From: Lunularia cruciata
Taxonomy: Eukaryota > Streptophyta > Marchantiopsida > Lunulariales > Lunulariaceae
Direction of reading: 5' to 3'
Assembly (NCBI GenBank): GCA_948567375.1
Contig: OX419756.1
Coordinates: 74,972,333 to 75,036,332 of the forward strand
DNA length: 64,000 nt
Positions 60,291-64,000 of this stretch are shown here, one piece after another. The notes below the pieces were generated by a model that was not told where the DNA came from, ran no database searches, and saw only the letters and a program-made list of their open reading frames with translations. The position numbers and the translations under genes were made by a program. How positions within the stretch are numbered: the stretch's first letter is position 1; the number at the start of each line of letters is the position of its first letter.

Positions 60291-62074
60291 CCATATCCAT
60301 ACGTGGCTATGAAAAATATGCATCACAGAGGCTAGTGGTATCAAGAAGGGCAGCAGTATACCTTATCATAGGTAAGATTATCACTTACGAGCCTGGTGAC
60401 AACTTTAGTAGCATCTTCTGTTATATTTTAGATCTAATTCCTCTAAGTTCATCACCGAGCGTTTCAGGTTTTGACCTTATGAGCTTGATTTTACGTTCAA
60501 TTTGTACAGTTGTTTGCTCAAAATCGATTAAACTAAATTCTTTGAGATGTCCTGATTTGTGTTGAGTCTGCCTAATTTTTTCTTAAAATACGAGAACTCC
60601 GTTCTTAGTATAACTCTATAAATAGATAGATCAAACATCTTTAATGTTTAATTTCAAATTTGAGCTATTTGTCTATTGTATGTCATTGCTTGTAATGAAA
60701 GGGTCATCCATTCACAATATCAAATTAGCCTTTTCCAGATGTACAGATTTGGATTTGCATTTGATTTTCTAAATGTATTCTTAATAAAGAATCATCATTA
60801 GCTCCATATTAAACTCTTTAAGCTTGTCTCAAACTATAAAAAGCCTTGTTTAGGTTACACATCTTCTCTTCAAACCCTTATGTTATGTAGCTTTCTGGCT
60901 AATAGACATACATACTCAGAACTCCATTCTAAGAGGCCATAATGAGAATCACAAGCTATCATAGATCTCCCGCTATTGGTTCAAGGTCTCTTTAAAATCA
61001 CTCCATTCTTGTTGCGTGGATCCCTCTGCCACCAGGTTTACAATCTTCTTCTAAACAAAACCATCAAACATGAACTTTATCTTGAAAATCCATTTTCAGT
61101 GGATTTCCTTCTAATTTGTAGTAAGTTTGTCAAACTTCAAATCTTGAAACTATTTATAATAAATTTCCTTCTTACTCATAAATAAGTTCTAAACCCTGAT
61201 TCCTCATGATCAACTCAATTTATCATCCATACCCCTTATCTTAGATCACTTGGATCACTCTTAGCATCATCAAAACTATCTAAATCTATTTGTTCTAGTA
61301 TGCTTTATAGTGCTAGCATATGTATTAGCTCGATATGTTGCAAGTTCAACACATATTGGAGTAGATCTTCATAGCTTTGCATATTAAATCTTTTTAAATA
61401 AAATTTTAGCAACCATGTCAATTGACTTCGATTAATAACATCCTTATGAGCAGATACACGTCAATGTTAACGTGTTATAACATCTTCAATCTTCTTAGCT
61501 CTACATATGAAGATCTTGTAAGTTCAAGTTCATTGACATATGGTTTGCTACCATAAATTGATACAAGCTCAAAGAGTTTAATCTATGAAGTATATTAAGC
61601 GGCTCATATAAGTTCTCTTCTCATTTCTTGTAAAATAGATCTTCATATCCTCCGGATTGTTAGTGTATCTTCATCTAAGTTATCCTCTCTACAGTCCCAA
61701 TATAACTCATGAGATCCTACTAATTATTTTTTCTGGATTTAAAAGTTAATGTTTATTTTAGTAATAAAGCTCTACCAAAATTTTCTAAACTTTTTATTAT
61801 AAACCTTAATCTGCCCTTAAAAGATTTTACCTTCAGGTATATATGGTTTGAATTTACTATTTACGGATTTTAACTCTTTGGGTGTTCTTCCTTCAACAAT
61901 TTACGTCCACAAGTGATTCCTCATGATCATGGAAAACTTAGTATTGCAAGCCGTCACTTTTTATATGTTTTTCTAGCCTTTAAAATAGATCTATCAATAT
62001 TAAATAGATATGCCCAGATGGACATATTGAAGGTAAAGTTGCATAAGTAAAGCCCTCAAATAATATATAATTTA

Positions 62075-62077
<3 letters not shown>

Positions 62078-62127
<50 letters not shown>
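62078..62127. repeat. (AT)n microsatellite, about 25 units
   Basis: An uninterrupted alternating AT tract; likely length-polymorphic. Confidence 0.9.
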
Positions 62128-62128
<1 letters not shown>

Positions 62129-62172
62129 TTCCACTAATTATTATTCAAGTAGCAAAATTTTAACTGAAATTT

Positions 62173-62211
62173 GGCTCCAACAGCCTTGCTCTCCAAGGCT
62201 TGTTGGAGCTA
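62173..62211. repeat. Long hairpin, about 16-bp stem
   Basis: GGCTCCAACAGCCTTG pairs with CAAGGC-T-TGTTGGAGC across a 5-base loop (CTCTC) with one bulge. No coding context. Confidence 0.65.
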
Positions 62212-62218
62212 CTTTGCC

Positions 62219-62315
62219 TTAGCTAACCTTGTTGATTGTACAGGATCTGAAGTGGGTGGAGTCGTTGATCTGAATTACAGAAAAAACTTGAATAAACAAT
62301 CAACAAGGTTGCTAA
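62219..62315. repeat. Inverted repeat, about 20-bp arms
   Basis: AACCTTGTTGATTGT (62225-62239) and ACAATCAACAAGGTT (62296-62310) are exact reverse complements. The pairing extends through TTAGC/GCTAA with one bulge. Together with the adjacent hairpin it could be a small MITE or a structured transcript. Confidence 0.6.
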
Positions 62316-64000
62316 TTTCTTGGTTAGCAATTAGGTCTCCAGATCCTTAGATATAGCACTCAATATTATCCCCAATTTTCCTGTTTAGAAACTCCATCTT
62401 TCGACGGAGATCAAGCTTACATTATTTCATTTTTATACAATGGCCTTCACAAAATTGTAGATACTCTTCACCTCCATGCAATCAAAATTTCTTTATCTTA
62501 AAATAGGTCTTATTATTCACCAAAGTTTTAAAAGTTTTAAAAGAAGAAAAAATGGATTTGATTTAAGCCTAAGCTTAATTTCTCCAAAGAGATTAGATTA
62601 AAATTCTTGTCTTTACCTACTGTCTTCTAAGTCTGTATACCCTTGATAGTGAAGACATTGTATTCTACTACTAAGTAAAGAGTTGTTCCTATGAATTGTA
62701 TGAATCCCATCTGTGCCCATAAATTTCCCAAAATCGAAACTAAGATATGATCGTCGAAGATAAAGATAAAGATTCACGTTGGATAACATTGAGGATGATA
62801 CAATCAAGGTGTACAAGAAAAGGGTAAAATAAGGTCAAGGTTTTAGATCATTGCATTGAGTAAGTTTCATTATTGAATTCAAGGTATTAAATTATGCAAG
62901 TAATATGATGAGTACATTAGTGTTGTATTTGAAGAAACATTATCTAGTGTGGTTCTTCTTCTGCTAGGCATAATACTTTATATAGAAGCAAAAAATAAAC
63001 ATTATTTAAAATACATATCAATAATAGAAAATAATAGATTTTTGTTACTCTTAGTCACCCATTATCAAGTGATTTTACCTCCTTCTTCAACTCTGATATG
63101 TTCTTGAACTAAAATTCTTGGATTCTTATATTCTTTTTTAAGAATGAAAGTCAAGATACTAAGATTCTTCCAAGATGATAGTCAGCACTAAGCTTGTAAT
63201 GACCATATTTCTCCTCTTGACTTAGTAGGTTGATTGCTTCCTTTCTTATAAATTTCTTCTTGGAAATGTTTTCAACCTTGTGGATTTTTTTCTACAATTG
63301 AAGCACTCTCTTGTCTTCTTACATGATACTTCTCCACAACATTTCCTAATCCACCATAAATGCTCCAATTGTTAGATTTTCTCTATAAATAGTGCTTTGA
63401 ATCTACAACACCTCTAGTATCTGATTAACCTTGTGTGGCTTCCAAGATTTTTTCTCCCTCTGAAAACTCAAGTAGAGTCCAATCTTCACTATCATAACTG
63501 AAATTTCTCTTTATATTGAGGTATTTTTTCTTATAATTTCTCATAATCAAGTAGTTTATCTAGTTTTATAAGACTAGAGACATAGACTTGATACTTGACA
63601 AGAAAGATTATTCAAAGTGAATTGAAAGACCTCATCTTCTTTGACATTCGCTCCTACCTCATTTAAATGCTCAAAATGCTTTCTATTTTTTTCAAAGACT
63701 CATCCTCAAAAGCACCTTTATCCATTTTTAATTTATTTTTATTTATCTGTAGGTGATTTTCTTCAAGTGAATAACCCTAGATGTATGTATGGTCTAAATC
63801 TAGTTTGTAGTTTATCATGATTTCTCTTGTTCTTGAGACCGTTGCACATTATTCCTCTTTAGTTGCATTTCATCTCCACTAATTATATCATATAAGTACT
63901 TTTCACTCAAAATATCGAATCTTAAGTTTTCGTAGACTCTATATGTGTGAATCATCAAGCTTATTATTCTCAATTTCCCTTATCTTGACATCATCTTGAA

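Larger units (their letters stand above)
60291..64000. other. AT-rich DNA, no gene seen
   Basis: A 95-codon frame at 60278-60565 and a 69-codon frame at 60976-61185 match nothing I know. Otherwise low-complexity sequence with one AT microsatellite and two hairpins (listed separately). Confidence 0.6.

Overview
This window looks like nuclear DNA of a land plant. It has spliced genes with GT-AG introns, plant-type telomere repeats (TTTAGGG), Ty3/Gypsy debris with a primer-binding site resembling the initiator-Met tRNA type, and large AT-rich spacers. A non-LTR element with a C-terminal restriction-like endonuclease and a Penelope-like element with an N-terminal GIY-YIG domain fit a seedless plant (fern, lycophyte or bryophyte) better than a flowering plant. 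That placement is inference. No bacterial, plasmid or organelle backbone was seen.

Only two genes look intact. The first (3607-6700, +, eight exons, 397 codons, all phases consistent) encodes a protein with a zinc-ribbon-like Cys-rich segment, a basic central domain and CCHC zinc knuckles. The second (19858-21858, +, two exons) encodes a group II pyridoxal-phosphate decarboxylase of the histidine/serine-decarboxylase type, with the PLP lysine present. A broken paralogue of it lies at about 47.7-49.7 kb, same strand, with frameshifts, deletions and stops.

The decarboxylase sits in an old duplicated landscape. Block A (8262-17460, interrupted) is paralogous to A' (50190-52830), and block B (18850-19260) to B' (59890-60290). 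The order along the window is A, B, decarboxylase, decarboxylase pseudogene, A', B'. Between the copies part of block A is inverted. Insertions in copy A are absent from A', which gives empty-site evidence for two mobile elements: a 284-bp insert of tandem LINE-like 3' tails (8722-9005) and a 6.4-kb Penelope-like element (9068-15501) with GIY-YIG upstream of the reverse transcriptase.

The 25 kb between the two decarboxylase copies (about 22.0-47.5 kb) is a graveyard of Ty3/Gypsy elements in both orientations. It includes a foldback element (24001-24370), a Gypsy pol reading frame with 17 stops but no frameshift, and a short interstitial telomere tract exactly where two opposite Gypsy fragments meet. 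The right end holds two decayed LINE relics with C-terminal REL-type endonuclease domains, a 105-bp in-frame tandem repeat, a second copy of a dispersed 0.5-kb repeat, and AT-rich DNA with no recognisable gene from 60.3 kb to the end.
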